64,000 bases of DNA from Impatiens glandulifera (GCF_907164915.1 NC_061862.1:29157151-29221150); one strand, 5' to 3'; counted from the stretch's first letter, positions 32,941 through 45,769 are shown. Numbers and translations: made by a program. Notes: a model not told the origin generated them from the letters alone.

Positions 32941-33612
32941 AGTTTTAAAACATGTTCCGCTAGTCAGACCGGTCCACTCGGTGAACCGATCGTCAAACCG
33001 GGCTGGGTTAATGAAAAAAATGTAATCAACCCAGATAAACTAGGCCAACCCGCCGGTTGGACCAGAAATCCGGTAGTCCGGGTTAACCTAACTGATTTAT
33101 CCTATATTTTTTTTAAATTACTTATTTTCTTTCTTATTTATCACTCTATCAGTTCCTCTCTCCCCGATTTTTAGTTCCCATTGGGTTTATATATTTCTAA
33201 TTCCATGTGGGCAGATTACCGATTTCTAGTTTTAAATACTAAGAATGACAAACACTTTTATTTACCTCAAGCTTCATCTCTTACATAAATCACTGATTTT
33301 GCTTTTATCAGATTAAAAAAATGATTTAAGGTGCCATTATAAGTCATAACTTAAACATAGTTTCTTCTCTAGATAAAAATATAGTTATCCAAAAATCGAA
33401 GGTTGTAGTTTGATTTGAAGTCTTGTCCCTCGCATAATCTAGTTAAGTCTCTTTGACTATTATTGTATAAACAATTTAATGAATTTTTGCTATTTTTATA
33501 TTATTTTATTATTATATTAAACCAATTGGTTGAACTAGTTGAACCACCAGTTAAACCTATAACCTAGTGACCCAGTTCCTTCACCTGGTTAATGACCGGC
33601 CTGGGTTTCAAA
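32941..33612. mobile_element. TIR element (MITE-like) with CGGTT-rich ends
   Basis: The left part (32941-33090) is rich in CCGGT, GAACCG and CCCGG-type words starting after TTTTAAAAC. The right part (33530-33612) ends GGCCTGGGTTTCAAAATTAT, roughly its inverse. There is no coding sequence. The inverted match is loose and no clean target duplication was found, so the superfamily is uncertain (Mutator or hAT type). Confidence 0.4.
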
Positions 33613-33619
33613 ATTATGC

Positions 33620-36365
33620 CCAAATATGTAAGTTTTTCATATCAATCACATTAATTCAAACTTCCCAGCAACTTTTTAATTAATCCAGTAATACTCCACA
33701 AAAAACATCAAATATTAGCCACTCCTCGATAATGAAAAAGTATGTGAGTTGCCTATTCAACTTTCTCGAACGACTAACCATAATACAATATTTTTTTCAT
33801 CTACATATTGTAGAATTATCTCTCTATCTTCCTTGGAAGGAAATATGGAAAGTCAAACGATTCCGAGAATGAAATATTATCAGTAGCAAATCCATGGGAC
33901 TAATTGATTGAAGATTTGCTGTTAGTTGTCAAATCAATTATAATTCATATGACTTTTTTGTTTAAATCATTTCCTTTCATGCAAATGTAATTTTTATTAT
34001 TTAACGCTAGACTTCTTATGTACTGAAAACAAGCAATACAATTCTCAACATATTTTCTCTCTAAAATTTCTACATGGTATCAGAGCGGGTTTTTCCATCT
34101 TGAAGAAACCGATTCATAATTTTCCGTTGCCTCCTCTAATGGTGTAAATAGCCATTGGAGGAGAATACAAATGATTCTATAATCTCATATTTTTATAAAA
34201 TTATTTATCACAAATCCCAATGCATTTTCCCTCTTTTTTTGGCAGTTTCGTCGTGTTTCGAAACTGTACTTTACTCGAATTTGTATCGAACACCGTCTTC
34301 ATGTCTCGTAGAATTTATTCCAACATCTCATATGTCCAAAAATTATAATTTTTCACTTCAAGAGTTGCAAGAGCCAAGTGCTAAGAGTCAAAAGCCAAGA
34401 GCAAGAGCCAAGAGCCAAAAACCAAGAGCCAAAAACCAAGAGCCAAGAGCCAAACCTAACTAAGTGAATCATGAATTAGAATAAGTCAAATTGAAAAAAT
34501 GTCATCAACATTTCCATCTCCTCGACAACATCCTCTCCACTCTCATAGCTACCCAATGTCTTTCCTATTAGGTGGTTAATATTCTCATCAAAACTCTTCC
34601 TAAGTCGATTTGAGTAAATATGTGGCAAGTTGGACAATCTCAATATCCACTACCCAACTTGAGTGAAAGTGTAAAATTATCTCTCTATCTTTCTTGGAAG
34701 AAAATATGGAAAGTCAAACGATTCTGAGAATGGAATGTTATTAGTAGCAAATCCACGAGACTAATTGATTTGTTAATTAATTGAAAATTTGCTGCTGGTT
34801 GTCTAATCAATTATAATTCATATGATTTTTTGTTTAAATTATTTTCCTTTCATGCAAATGTAATTTTCATTATTTAACACTAGACTTCTTATGTACTCAC
34901 AATCAATACAATTCTCTACATATTTTCTCTTTAAAATTTCTACACATATCATTAGTAAAAATTTCACCGTTAATAACGCTCCATCCAATGAACGAGATCT
35001 TGTATGTAATTTTTGACTCCGAAAATTTCTCTTAACAAAAATATATGGAATCATCTTAGTGAATAACTTGTAATTAAGAATTCTCCACATTGAAACTATC
35101 CGTGGTTTGCTAACGCATAACAACTTGTTTAGACGGATACACTTGTTGCATCATACAAAAAATAAAACACTATTATGGGACGATCTCTTTAATGTTTAAT
35201 CTCCTTTTATATCTAATTCAACTAGAGAAATTATTAAACAGTGATCAAACATGTCTTTAACTGTGACATTTCTATATATATAAATGAAAGCAAGCTCACG
35301 ATACATCGTAGCTAGATTTTGACACTACACCACGTATCGTCTAAAAAACTAATTGAAAAATAATCCCCCACAATGAATCTAGACTACTCACGAATTTTTT
35401 TCCAAAGAGAATAAATTCTCCTCTGAATACTCCACTCCATTGGAAAATTAAACATTTTTGTGAACCAAACAGACAAATTATGACTATACTTACATTTGAT
35501 CATCGATGTTCATAGACTATTCGGATCCATTACAAATATAATACACAATTTTTATAAAAAGCCTTATTAAAGAAAATAAGATCTCGAATATCCACACTTT
35601 ATTGATCATTAAAACATTTAACCTTCTCACAATTAAGTAGATGACAAAACGATGAGTTGGAAGACCCTATATAAATTTATACATAATTCTCACCATTTTC
35701 ACCGCCACACCTTTATGAAGAATGAATAAAGACATCATATATGTGGGAATAAATAACAACACTCTCTTAATGAGGATTAACCGACCTCCTTTTGAGATTG
35801 TTTTATTTTTCCACATAGATAGTTACATTCCATTTTAGTGATAATTGGGTTCTAAGAGACTTTGTATCGTAATTTAGAACTCAATGACCTACCAAGATAT
35901 GTTGACGGAAGACCACCGATTTAAACAACAAAACATTTTCCAACCCCATCATTTTTTTATTCGAAACAGAATATGAGAAAAGATGTCTGACTTATTAATA
36001 TTTACTCGAAGACTAGAATATACACCGAATCACTATAAAATATTCAGAAGGAGTTTTAAGTAGCCTGAACCATGTAGAGCGTATCATAAATGCAAAACAA
36101 ATGTGAAATGGAAAAATAATATATTTTGACCCACGACTCACTTCTCGGACGAGCCCCGTGTTTTCTAAAAAAACCATCATTCTTTAGAGAACTTTCATAA
36201 CAATGTCAAAAAAGAAAAGAGAGTAGATCACCTTGTTTAATCCCTTGGGAGCTCTAAAAAAATCACTGAGAATTTCCATTAACAATGACATAAAACTTAA
36301 ACATCGAGAGACAAAATCTAATCAAATCAATCAATTTCGCACCCATTCTAATTATGTCAATTACA
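33620..36365 (-). mobile_element. LINE remnant (L1-type), interrupted by a TRIM
   Basis: Many short blocks match the better-preserved LINE at 58885-61430 in the same order and orientation: TTTCACCGTTAATAACGCTCC at about 34960 against the similar stretch near 59410, the CACCACGTATCGTC block near 35330, and a reverse-transcriptase block near 36200-36350. An open piece at 34970-35123 (minus) reads WRILNYKLFTKM, as in the zinc-binding region after the reverse transcriptase. The TRIM at 33809-34944 splits it. It is heavily mutated. Confidence 0.7.
33809..34944 (+). mobile_element. TRIM (terminal-repeat retrotransposon in miniature)
   Basis: Two LTRs of 266 bp (33809-34074) and 275 bp (34670-34944) start TGTA and end TTTCTACA. 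A primer-binding site TGGTATCAGAGCGGG directly follows the first LTR at 34075. The element is flanked by a perfect 5-bp duplication CATAT (33804-33808, 34945-34949). The interior of 595 bp has no gag-pol. It contains a short AGAGCCAAGAGCCAAAAACC-type tandem stretch at about 34367-34457. It must borrow enzymes from an autonomous copia-like relative. Confidence 0.93.
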
Positions 36366-36376
36366 ACAAAAAAAAA

Positions 36377-37195
36377 CCATGATTTTAAAAACCGTTTCGG
36401 TCATCAACCCAATTTTTTAGGCGAACTTCGGTCCGACCGATTGAACCACTGATTGAACCGGAATTTAATTTTTGTAAAAGGTAAAACCAATAAATAAATA
36501 AAAAGAATGATTTAGAAATAATACTAATAAATAACAACTTTAAAATATTAAACTTCTACTTTCTTATCTTAACTTAACCATTCTTATTTTTTTATGGTCT
36601 CTTCTCCAAGTATCATCCTCTCCACTATTGTCTCTCCCTAAGTATCATATTTTGACATTAACGATTTTATATTGTCTTTCTTAACTTAACCATTCTTATT
36701 TTTTTATGGTCTCTTCTCCAAGTATCATCCTCCCCACTATTGTCTCTCCCTCTAAGTATCATATTCTGACATTAACGGTTTTATATTGTCTGATCTTCCA
36801 GCAAAGGTAAAATTAGGCTCAATCTCCATCTTAGCTTAAGATATCTATTTGACAAAGGATAAGACCAGACGAAGGAGGACCGGAGAAGACAAAGATAACC
36901 TTGAATTGATCTGATCAGACGAAGTGAAAATATCTTAAGAAGAAACGATTTGAATTAAGATTGGAGCCGAGATCTCCTTACATATCCATCAGAATAATGG
37001 GTAACTTTTCTAATCGGAAATTTCTTCTAACCGGAAATTTTCGGCTCTAATTTTCGGTCGAACCGTCCGGTTCGGCCGGATTATGACCGGTTCGAATGGT
37101 TAGCGTATATAAGTTAAAATCCGAACTGCCTATTCCACCGTTTTGCGGTCGGACCGGTTAGATCGCCGATTCGACCGCGTATTTCAAAACCTTGA
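36377..37195. mobile_element. TIR element (MITE-like) with CGGTT-rich ends, second copy
   Basis: The left end (CATGATTTTAAAAACCG, then GGTCCGACCGATTGAACC) is roughly inverted at the right end (GGTCGGACCGGTTAGATCGC, then TTTCAAAACCTTG). It resembles the element at 32941-33612 in its termini. There is no coding sequence. It contains the tandem duplication at 36568-36795. Confidence 0.5.
36568..36795. repeat. Tandem duplication of about 112 bp
   Basis: Copies at 36568-36679 and 36680-36795 both read CTTAACTTAACCATTCTTAT and end near TTTTATATTGTCT. They differ by a few substitutions and a small insertion. Confidence 0.9.
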
Positions 37196-38544
37196 TAAAA
37201 ACTCTCTAACGTAATCCTAATCTTTTTTGATGTCTAACTTGACAAAAACACACTCCACACCTCTTGAATTAGTTGAGTCAGTGTTTTTATTGACTATTAA
37301 TACAACATTATAGATTTGATGACCATTCTAATTACTAGATATGAACGTCTTTAACACTCTCCGCAACTTATTGGTTGATAAGTCTAAAAGTCTTCCGATC
37401 AATAATTTTACGAATGTGAATTTTTAATATATATATATATAATTATATATATATATATATAATATTATATATAATATGTTTAATTGAGAATAATTACTCA
37501 AATATTTAGTATATAAATAGGTAATGATAATTTAGAATAAAATATTTGAAATAATTAAAAAAAATAAGATTAACAATTTTAATTTTTATACTATTTATTA
37601 GAATAATTTTATAATATTAAAAAATAGTATTATAAATTAAATTATATATAAATTAAATTTATTGAAATATAAATCATTATATATTTTAATAATTTTAATT
37701 TATTTTATTCTTTATAGATTTTTTTTTTATATTGTATCAAAATAGAATTTTAACTTGTTATAATTTTAAAGTTACATAATTTTTTATTTTCATTTATTTT
37801 AATATATATTATACACAATTCTTACAAAAATATTTTGATCTATAAGTGTAATATTTTGTTTTGAAAATCTTGATCAATATTTCTTATGTTATTGATAAAT
37901 TTTCACTTTCTTTTTTTTAATATTCAGAGTTTGTTTATATAAATTTTTGAAGAATAATATCTTACTAAATATTTGTATGTTTAAATGCATTGATTCTTGT
38001 CGAAATTGTTTGAAGTGATTAAAGAAACCTAAATAACTTTTGTATTTATTTTTATTTGTTGTAACTATATTTATGATATTCATTTCAATTTAATATGTAA
38101 TTTTTATATTGGTAAGTTTATAATTAATATTATAATATTTATTTATAAATATTAAAATATATTTTATAGATCATTAATCTTTCTATTAAAAATGATAATT
38201 TAAAAAATTATAATTATACCAATTAACTGTTTTTTTTAATGTTTTTAATACAGATAAATATTTTTACAAAAAGATAACTAATATATTACTTTACAATAAT
38301 TATAAAATAAATAAATGTACTTTATATATATAATAAAATAAATGATAAAATAATATATATATATATATATATATATGAGGATATTTTGGTCTTTATAATA
38401 ATATATAATTGTTTTTATATTGTTAGTCATAATGTTTGTTTTAAAAGTAAGATAATTTCTGTAACAAATATTTTAGATGAAACCTTTTTTGCTTTTGTTG
38501 GTAATTGGGATGAAAACTTACCATACTTAAGATTTAAAATATAA

Positions 38545-38577
<33 letters not shown>

Positions 38578-39044
38578 GAATAGTGACAAATGCAATGAAG
38601 TTGAGAATTAAAACAATATCAGGAATTTTACATGATGGTCACTTTTGCATGAGAAAGAAATAATAAAAAAAATCATATAAAAAAATTATTAATAAGAAAA
38701 AATAGCAATGTTCGAAAAATTAACCATGTTCGGGAAATGACAATTTTTGAGAAAATGACCTTATGTTGGAAAAAGTCCATAAAAAATTATGTTTCAAAAA
38801 AATGGTCATGTTCGGGAAAATGACAATATTCGAAAAAAATGGTCATTTAGGAAAAATGACTATATACGAAAAAATGACCATGTTAAAAAAACTTGATAAA
38901 AAGTCTGAGAAAAATAGTTATGCTCAAGAAAATGACCTAATTATGTTAAAAAAATCCATAAAAAATTTTTTATTTTCAAAAGAATGGTAATGTTTGAAAA
39001 GAATGACAATTGAAAAAATGATGAAGTTCAGAAAAATCATTTTA
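37196..39044. other. Very AT-rich region with short degenerate repeats
   Basis: No gene is recognised. Microsatellites lie at about 37427-37460 (TA-rich), 38351-38376 (TA) and 38545-38577 (ATT). From about 38705 to 39030 a degenerate unit like GTTCGGGAAAATGACAAT recurs roughly ten times with irregular spacing. Confidence 0.55.
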
Positions 39045-39942
39045 TGGCTGTGTTTGGTAGGAGGTATTACAAATTTACAACACTGTTGGGATAGAATAAT
39101 TATTCTAATAGTAAAATTGTAGAAGTGTTTGGTTGGAATTATTTTATACTTACAATTAATTGTAGTATAATTTATACCTTGAAAAGGGTATAAATTTGTA
39201 ACACCCTATACCTATTATAAGAAGGTATTAAATTCTTAATTTATTTTTATAATTTTTTATCTTATTTTTTTAATATTAACATTTATTTGTGTATTTAATT
39301 TTTATTAAAGTTTAATTATTAAGTTTTTATTATTTTTAATTTTAGTATATAATATATATTTTTATTAAATAAACTTAGTTTTAAAATTTTATTATTTATA
39401 AATTTAAATAATTTAAAATTTTATTTATTTTTACAAAGAAAGTTAATGTTTATTTTATAATTAGTAATATAAAAATAAAAATAATAATATTATTAATTAT
39501 AATTATTATCTTTTTAACTTGTTAGTTCAATAATTTTAAAAAATATATTATTTTTCATATTTTAATTAAAATTATAAAATAATACTAATTATTTATTTTT
39601 ATATATTATTATTAATTTAAAATAATAACGTAATTATATTATTATTTATTTATTTGTTATAATATTTAAATTAATTAAAATAAAATTAAAATAACATTAA
39701 AATATCAATAAAGTTAATTAAAAATAATATTTAAAAAATAATTTACAAATATAAAAATAAAATTATTATTATTTTATTCTTATACTTAAATTTTATAATA
39801 TTTATCAAACAAAAAATTATAAATCTATATTATAATTTGTATATAAATAATAGTATATACAAATTATACTATTTTATACCTCCATATAATTTATACCCGT
39901 ATAGTTTATATCTAATATAATTGTACCTCGTAAAACGCAGCC
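39045..39942. mobile_element. PIF/Harbinger- or hAT-like MITE
   Basis: The left end GGCTGTGTTTGGTAGGAGGTA is mirrored by TACCTCGTAAAACGCAGCC at the right, with TTA next to both ends (39042-39044 and 39943-39945). That combination is typical of Tourist-like MITEs. The interior is nearly pure AT-rich sequence without coding potential. Confidence 0.65.
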
Positions 39943-39945
39943 TTA

Positions 39946-40303
39946 GGGAAAGAAAAGTGCATAAAAAAAAGTTTCAAACATGACAATTTAATTTAATTTA
40001 TTATTATTTTATTAGACATGATTTTTTATTCTCTTAAACATTTACCTATGAAGTAAAATTCGTGTAATTGGTAAGGTATGTTTTCATTATTTAAATCAAA
40101 TCATTTATTTTATAAATGATTTTCTTTAACAAACTCATATCAGTTCACAATTATCTCCTAAAGACTCTCTCTCACTTTCTCTCCCTGCCCTGCATTCTCC
40201 TTTTCCTAATACGGGCCATTGCCGGAATATTTCAATTTTCTTCAACTTCCATTTCCAGCCATTAGTAACTGCTGAACTTGTCCAACTCTACTCCCTACCA
40301 TCC
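39946..40303 (+). promoter_or_regulatory. Upstream region and leader of the polyamine transporter gene
   Basis: A CT-rich stretch (about 40158-40188) lies about 120-145 bases ahead of the start codon and probably belongs to the leader. No unambiguous TATA box is seen. Confidence 0.4.
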
Positions 40304-41722
40304 ATGACTAATGGGTCTGGTACCATCCTTCCCACTACCGCTGCCGCCGGCGGCGGCGGAATCATTCATGTTGCCAAGAAACTAACACTCCTTCCACTCA
40401 TCTTTCTCATTTACTTCGAAGTTGCCGGCGGTCCCTACGGTGAGGAGCCGGCTGTCCAAGCAGCCGGACCCTTTTATGCAATCTTAGGCTTTTTATTATT
40501 CCCTTTTATTTGGAGTGCGCCGGAAGCCCTAATCACAGCCGAACTTTCCACCGCCTTCCCAGGTAATGGCGGGTTCGTTATTTGGGCCGATCGTGCGTTC
40601 GGTCCTTTTGTTGGGAATCTTATGGGTTGGTGGAAACTCTTTTGCGGGGTTATCAATGTCGCCGCGTTCCCTGCCCTCTGCGTTAGCTATCTCGAAAAAC
40701 TCTTCCCCATTTTAGAAGGAGGTTATCCACGAACCATAGCCGTCACCGGTTCAACTCTTGTATTATCCTTTCTTAATTATTTAGGGCTAACGATTGTCGG
40801 TTACGCTACTGTAATCCTTGGGATAGTTTCTCTTCTCCCGTTTATTATCATGACAGTGATCGCAATCCCGAAAATTGATACCAAACGATGGCTTAATCGT
40901 GGCCAAGAAGGCGTGAAGAAGGATTGGACTCTTTTCTTTAATACCCTCTTCTGGAATCTAAATTTCTGGGACAATGTTAGCACTCTCGCCGGCGAAGTCG
41001 ATAAACCGCATAAGACTTTCCCAACTGCCCTTTTCACCGCTGTTGTTTTCACTTGCTTGGCGTACATTCTTCCTCTCATGGCCGTCACTGGAGCTATATC
41101 CGTCGACCAGAGTATGTGGGAAACAGGGTTCATGGCGACCGCCGCGGAGATGATCGCAGGAAAATGGCTTAAAATCTGGATCGAGATCGGTGCGGCATTG
41201 TCGGCGATCGGATTGTATGAGGCCCAATTAAGCAGCAGCGCTTATCAGGTTGTGGGTATGACGGAGATTGGGATTCTACCAAAATGCTTCGGTAGGCGAT
41301 CGAGTTACTTCCACACACCGTGGTTGGCGATCCTAATGGCGACGGCGGTTTGCATTGGAGCTTCGTTCTTGGACTTCACAGAGATTGTGGCGTCGGCGAA
41401 CTTTCTGTATAGCCTTGGGATGATTCTGGAGTTGGCAGCGTTTTATAGGTTGAGGATGAAGTATCCGAAGATGAACCGTCCGTATAGAGTGCCGATGAAT
41501 TTGGTCGGGTTGCTAATTGTGTTTATAGCTCCTGTAATATTCCTGGTAGTGATCATGGTGATTGCAGATAAGGTGGTTTATTTGATCAGTGGGATCATAA
41601 CTGTGTTTGCTATCGGATGGTATTTCTTTGTCAAGCTATGCAAATCCAAGAATTGGATTGAATTTGGCGTACGAGATGACCAATATGATATTGATGGATC
41701 CAGAATTGTTGTTCATTATTAG
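40304..41722 (+). CDS. Polyamine uptake / L-type amino acid transporter (PUT/LAT family)
   Basis: A single intronless frame gives 472 aa, the usual length and structure for plant PUT genes (Arabidopsis PUT1-PUT3 and relatives). The first 20 residues are Gly/Ala-rich and presumably cytosolic. About twelve hydrophobic spans follow, beginning [21 protein letters not shown], which carries the conserved unwound-helix GGPYG motif. Family blocks include [78 protein letters not shown] and [14 protein letters not shown]. The protein belongs to the APC superfamily and imports polyamines, and paraquat in some members, at the plasma membrane or endomembranes. It ends VVHY. GC content is higher than the surroundings, as expected for a conserved intronless gene. 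Which PUT paralogue it is cannot be settled by eye. Confidence 0.95.
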   Translation: MTNGSGTILPTTAAAGGGGIIHVAKKLTLLPLIFLIYFEVAGGPYGEEPAVQAAGPFYAILGFLLFPFIWSAPEALITAELSTAFPGNGGFVIWADRAFGPFVGNLMGWWKLFCGVINVAAFPALCVSYLEKLFPILEGGYPRTIAVTGSTLVLSFLNYLGLTIVGYATVILGIVSLLPFIIMTVIAIPKIDTKRWLNRGQEGVKKDWTLFFNTLFWNLNFWDNVSTLAGEVDKPHKTFPTALFTAVVFTCLAYILPLMAVTGAISVDQSMWETGFMATAAEMIAGKWLKIWIEIGAALSAIGLYEAQLSSSAYQVVGMTEIGILPKCFGRRSSYFHTPWLAILMATAVCIGASFLDFTEIVASANFLYSLGMILELAAFYRLRMKYPKMNRPYRVPMNLVGLLIVFIAPVIFLVVIMVIADKVVYLISGIITVFAIGWYFFVKLCKSKNWIEFGVRDDQYDIDGSRIVVHY

Positions 41723-42495
41723 GGATATTGATTAAAGCAGATCAGAGAAGAAGAAGACTATGTTTCTCTAAATATTTTAGTTTTTCTTCTTTTAGTGTTG
41801 CAATAGGACTAACTTTGCATGGTAATCAAAGTAATATTTTTAGCAATATTAGTGAGGATGTCCAAACTAAATTTAATATTTGTTTTGCATAACTATCTCT
41901 ACTAGTTTTCTTTTATTTATTGATGGGACGGATTCATATGTTTGAGTTAGGGGAACATGAAAAAATTTATGGTGGGTTTATAAAAGTAAAAAAAATAATT
42001 ACGAATAGAACAGTGAATACTCAAAAGTTTTGCCCATATTTTATGAATTAAAAAAGAAAATAATGAATTAAATTAATTTTTTTTAAGAAATTAGGGAGTT
42101 ACGTCATTTCTGTCATATTTTTTTTTGCCCGAACTCTAACGTATAAACGCCACTGATTATTATTGCTGCCTGTAACATGACGTCTCTTAATGATATTTTC
42201 ATTAACTCTTGAACAAGACCTTCTTTGATTTTAGTTCTTTTATAAAAAAAATCTTGTTGAATAAAAAAAAATTAATTATCTTGAGAATTATTAGAATGAA
42301 GTTATTTTTAGTGTATTTATTTACTTCTGTCTTATTTAGGAAAGAGAAATATTTGAAAAAGAATTTGAAAGAGAATGAAAGAATGAATGAAGTGGTACAA
42401 ATTAATTCACTGATATTTTTTTTTTCTCTTTTCTTATATTTTTCCTTTTTTCAACTAAAGTGATACCACCTAATTAATAAAAAAAGAGAAATAAA
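41723..42495. other. 3' flank of the transporter gene and AT-rich spacer
   Basis: The 3' UTR probably covers the first 150-200 bases. Nothing else is recognised until the Mutator-like element begins at 42496. Confidence 0.5.
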
Positions 42496-42509
42496 GAGAA
42501 ATGATATTC

Positions 42510-42581
42510 TCAACGAAGGGTTAGCGAAAGCAAGGCCACGAATCCTACGTGGCCTTACCAGCTAGGAGAGAGAAAAAAAAA
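42510..42581 (+). repeat. Left terminal inverted repeat of the Mutator-like element
   Basis: It pairs with the right terminus (about 50660-50730). It contains an internal hairpin, AAGGCCACG and CGTGGCCTT separated by seven bases (42531-42555). Confidence 0.9.
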
Positions 42582-42894
42582 ATTTTAAAACGTTTCAGGT
42601 CCAATTCCCTTCTTTCTTCTTCCCTCTCTTTCTTCTTTTCATTTATCACTTCCGGCGAACGAACCGGCGTCTTCTCTGGCGATTTTTCACTCCGGCATCC
42701 CGACTTCTACTTTCTTATTTCGCTCGAAAATGGTAAGACACTTCTCATTCTTTAATATTTCAGTTTCAGAATCGTTCGCCTTCGTGTTCATTTTGTAATA
42801 TTTTCTTTTCAGGCTGGTGTTTCAGGTAAATCTCCATGCAAGGCCCCAAGATCTCCCAGATCTCCAAGGACAAGGTAAATAAGATATTTTTTAT

Positions 42895-42976
42895 TTTAGA
42901 ATCGTAGGGTTAGGGTTTTGCGGTTAGGGTTAGGGTTTTGCAGTTAGGGTTAGGGTTTTGCGGTTAGGGTTAGGGA
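42895..42976. repeat. Telomere-like tandem repeat in intron 2 of the Ulp1-like gene
   Basis: Three copies of a unit of about 23 bp made of GGTTAGGGTTAGGG plus TTTTGCG lie just inside the left end of the element. The units resemble telomere sequence but are not perfect plant TTTAGGG. Confidence 0.85.
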
Positions 42977-43014
42977 AAACTATGATTATTGTGTATTTGC
43001 TACATTATGGTTCT

Positions 43015-43632
43015 CGAAACAAAATTTTCGTGACCCGAAAATATGATTTAATTGTGTTTGGTTGAATTATGGGTCCCGAAAACTAAAATTATTGTGTATT
43101 TGTTAAATTTAGGGACCCGAAATAGGCTGTTATGGGTCCCGAAAGTGGGATAACTTCATGTTTGGCTGAATTTAGGGTCCCGAAAGTGTGATTTCGGGAC
43201 CCGAAATAGGCTGTTATGGGTCCCAAAAGTGGGATAACTTCATGTTTGGCTGAATTTAGGGTCCCGAAAGTGTGATTTCGGGACCCGAAATAGGCTGTTA
43301 TGTGTCCCGAAAGTGGGATAACTTCATGTTTGGCTGAATTTAGGGTTCCGAAAGTGTGATTTTGGGACCCAAAATGATAGGTATAGGGTCCCGAAAGTGT
43401 GGTTTCGGGACCCGAAATGATAGGTTTCAGGACCCGAAAGTTGGATTACTTAATGTTTGGCTGAATTTAGGGTCCTGAAAGTGTGTTTCGGGACCCGAAA
43501 TGGATGGTCAGGACCCGAAATGAATGGTTTCGGGACCCGAAATGGTGTTTCGGGACCCGAAATGGGTGGTTTCGGGACCCGAAAGCGTGTTTCGGGACCC
43601 GAAATGGATGGTTTCGGGACCCGAATTGCTTC
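43015..43632. repeat. Palindromic repeat cluster 1 (intron 2 of the Ulp1-like gene)
   Basis: TTTCGGGACCCGAAA or a close variant recurs, with exact copies near 43186, 43274 and 43403 and several between 43485 and 43625, separated by spacers such as TGGATGG or TGGGTGG. One unit near 43361 reads TTTTGGGACCCAAAA, keeping the inverted symmetry by paired changes. Confidence 0.95.
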
Positions 43633-45769
43633 ATTTATGTGATTATTTGCTTCATGGCTTTTAAATGTTTATTATTTGTTGTTGTAGGGCAAATAAACGT
43701 AAAAGGATTGTCCAAGAATCAGCTCCCGAACCAGCTCCCAATGCAGCTCCAAAAGCAGCTTTCAAAGCAGTTCCCAAATCCCCTAGAGCAACAACTCCCA
43801 AAGCAGCCCCCCACAACTTATTTTTAACTAGGACATCGTCTAGTGGCCTTTTCAATCTTCTTCAAATGCTGTCTAAGGAACAAAAAGATGCTGTGAAGTC
43901 AATAGGTTTTGGCGCTCTACTTTCATTATCGCTTTCAAAATGCCCCGGGGAGATCTCTCGTTATCTAGTCAGAAAGTTTGACTGCAATAAATGTTCATTC
44001 ACCCTAGAGAATGGTGAGGAAGTGAAAATCGAAGAAGAGGACGTTCATATGGTATTGGGTCTCCCTAGAGGGGAGCTGGATATTGTAGAATATCAGAATA
44101 AGGAGATTGATGACAAGTTGAAGGCATTTAGGACTCGATGGGGTAACCCTGATAATGGCGCTCCTTTAGCGACTGCTATGCCGATCAAAATCATTGAGAA
44201 CAAAGCTGCTGACAACAATTTCAAGATAGACTTCGTATTATTTGTTGTCAGTTGCTTTCTCTGGTGTGATCACCTAGGTAACCTATCCAGGTATATCTCA
44301 TTTCTATTATTTTCAATTGCATGACAACAAATTTGTATTGTTAAATAATCCTCAAATATGTTTTTTTCATTTGCAGGTATAGAATTCTGAAAAATATTTC
44401 AGATGTTGACAATATCAAGAAGTTCAATTGGTGCAAATTTGTACTTGAAGGATTAGTTCAATCATGCGCAAAAGTGAAGCAGAATGAAAAACGACATTTC
44501 CAAGGACCACATACGTTCTTTATCGTAAGTTATCACTAATTCATTTTTATATTTTCAAAAATATTTAGTTTTAACATATGTATGTTTTCAGCTATGCTAC
44601 GTGTATAGGGTGAGCAACCCTGAACTGGGAGGAGTTACTGAGCGACGATTTCCTATACTGTCATGTTGGAATGACACAACGTTGAAGTTTAGGCTGGATA
44701 CAAAGTTTGATAATGGAGGATTCGGACGTGGAAGCGTTCTGGGACGCATTCCACTACCGGGGATGTGGGAGGAGAGCAACGACGAGGATAATGATTTCTG
44801 AGAGAACGAGGAGGAGGAGAACGAGGAGGATGATATGAATGATGGGGTGTCTGAGACCCCAAAGGCGGCGGCAGCAGCAGTAGAACCTAGGAATAGGTCA
44901 CCACCTCTGAACACAGCTCCGGATGAGGTCGGAATAACTTTTACAGAGAATTTGGTGTGCGTTACGAAATGTACAGTGATGCTTGAAAAAGCCATGAGAA
45001 AAATGGAATCTTTAAGTTCAGGCTGGGATGCAACGCCATTGTATAACAACGCCATGCACATCATTTACAGAGCAATGAACAAGAATAAACTTTTCAGGGA
45101 TGCCATGCATAAATACTTCAAGGATCAAACACCTTCTGAAGAACAGTGTGACAAAGATGCTGCTGCTCAAAATGAGGGTGGTCTTGATGAGGCCGCTGAC
45201 AAGGAGGTGGGTTTTGATGAGGCTGGTGACAAGGAGGCTGCTGCTCAAAATGAGGGGGGTGACAAAGAGGCTGCTGCTCAAAATGAGGGAGGTCTTGATG
45301 AGGCCGCTGACAAGGAGGCTGCTGATCAAAATGATGAGGGGTGTCACACTGAGGACGATGGAAAAGAGGTGGCTCCAAGAAAAAGAAGGAAAAATCCCGT
45401 GCGACAAATGAAAGTTCCAGCACACCTTAAATCTCCATATATGACGCAGGACAAGCCGAAGAAAGAGGGTGGTCAAGAAGTTGGACATGATTTGGTGGTA
45501 CAAAAAGAGGGTGGTCAAGAAGTTCCTCTATCGGTGTTTAAAGACAGAAAATTTGTCAAAAAACCTAGGAAATATCCCCTCGAAGTCATGAAAATTCCAC
45601 CACGCCTTCAATGTCAATATTTGATCAACAACAAGCGAATAAATCATGTTTTCTTCGATTTTGTCAAGATAGATTACCGGGATGAAGTCGTTTTGGGATT
45701 CATTTTTGACAATAAAGGTGATGAGAATGCGAGGTAAATCAATCTTTCTTAGTTGATGTTGTTTATATT

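Noticed and set aside
42895..42976. Telomere or chromosome end
   Set aside because: Only three imperfect units inside an intron with normal sequence on both sides; interstitial telomere-like repeat.
44597..45518. Minus-strand open frames opposite the Ulp1-like gene
   Set aside because: Antisense of a Ser/Glu-biased exon; low-complexity composition and no start context.
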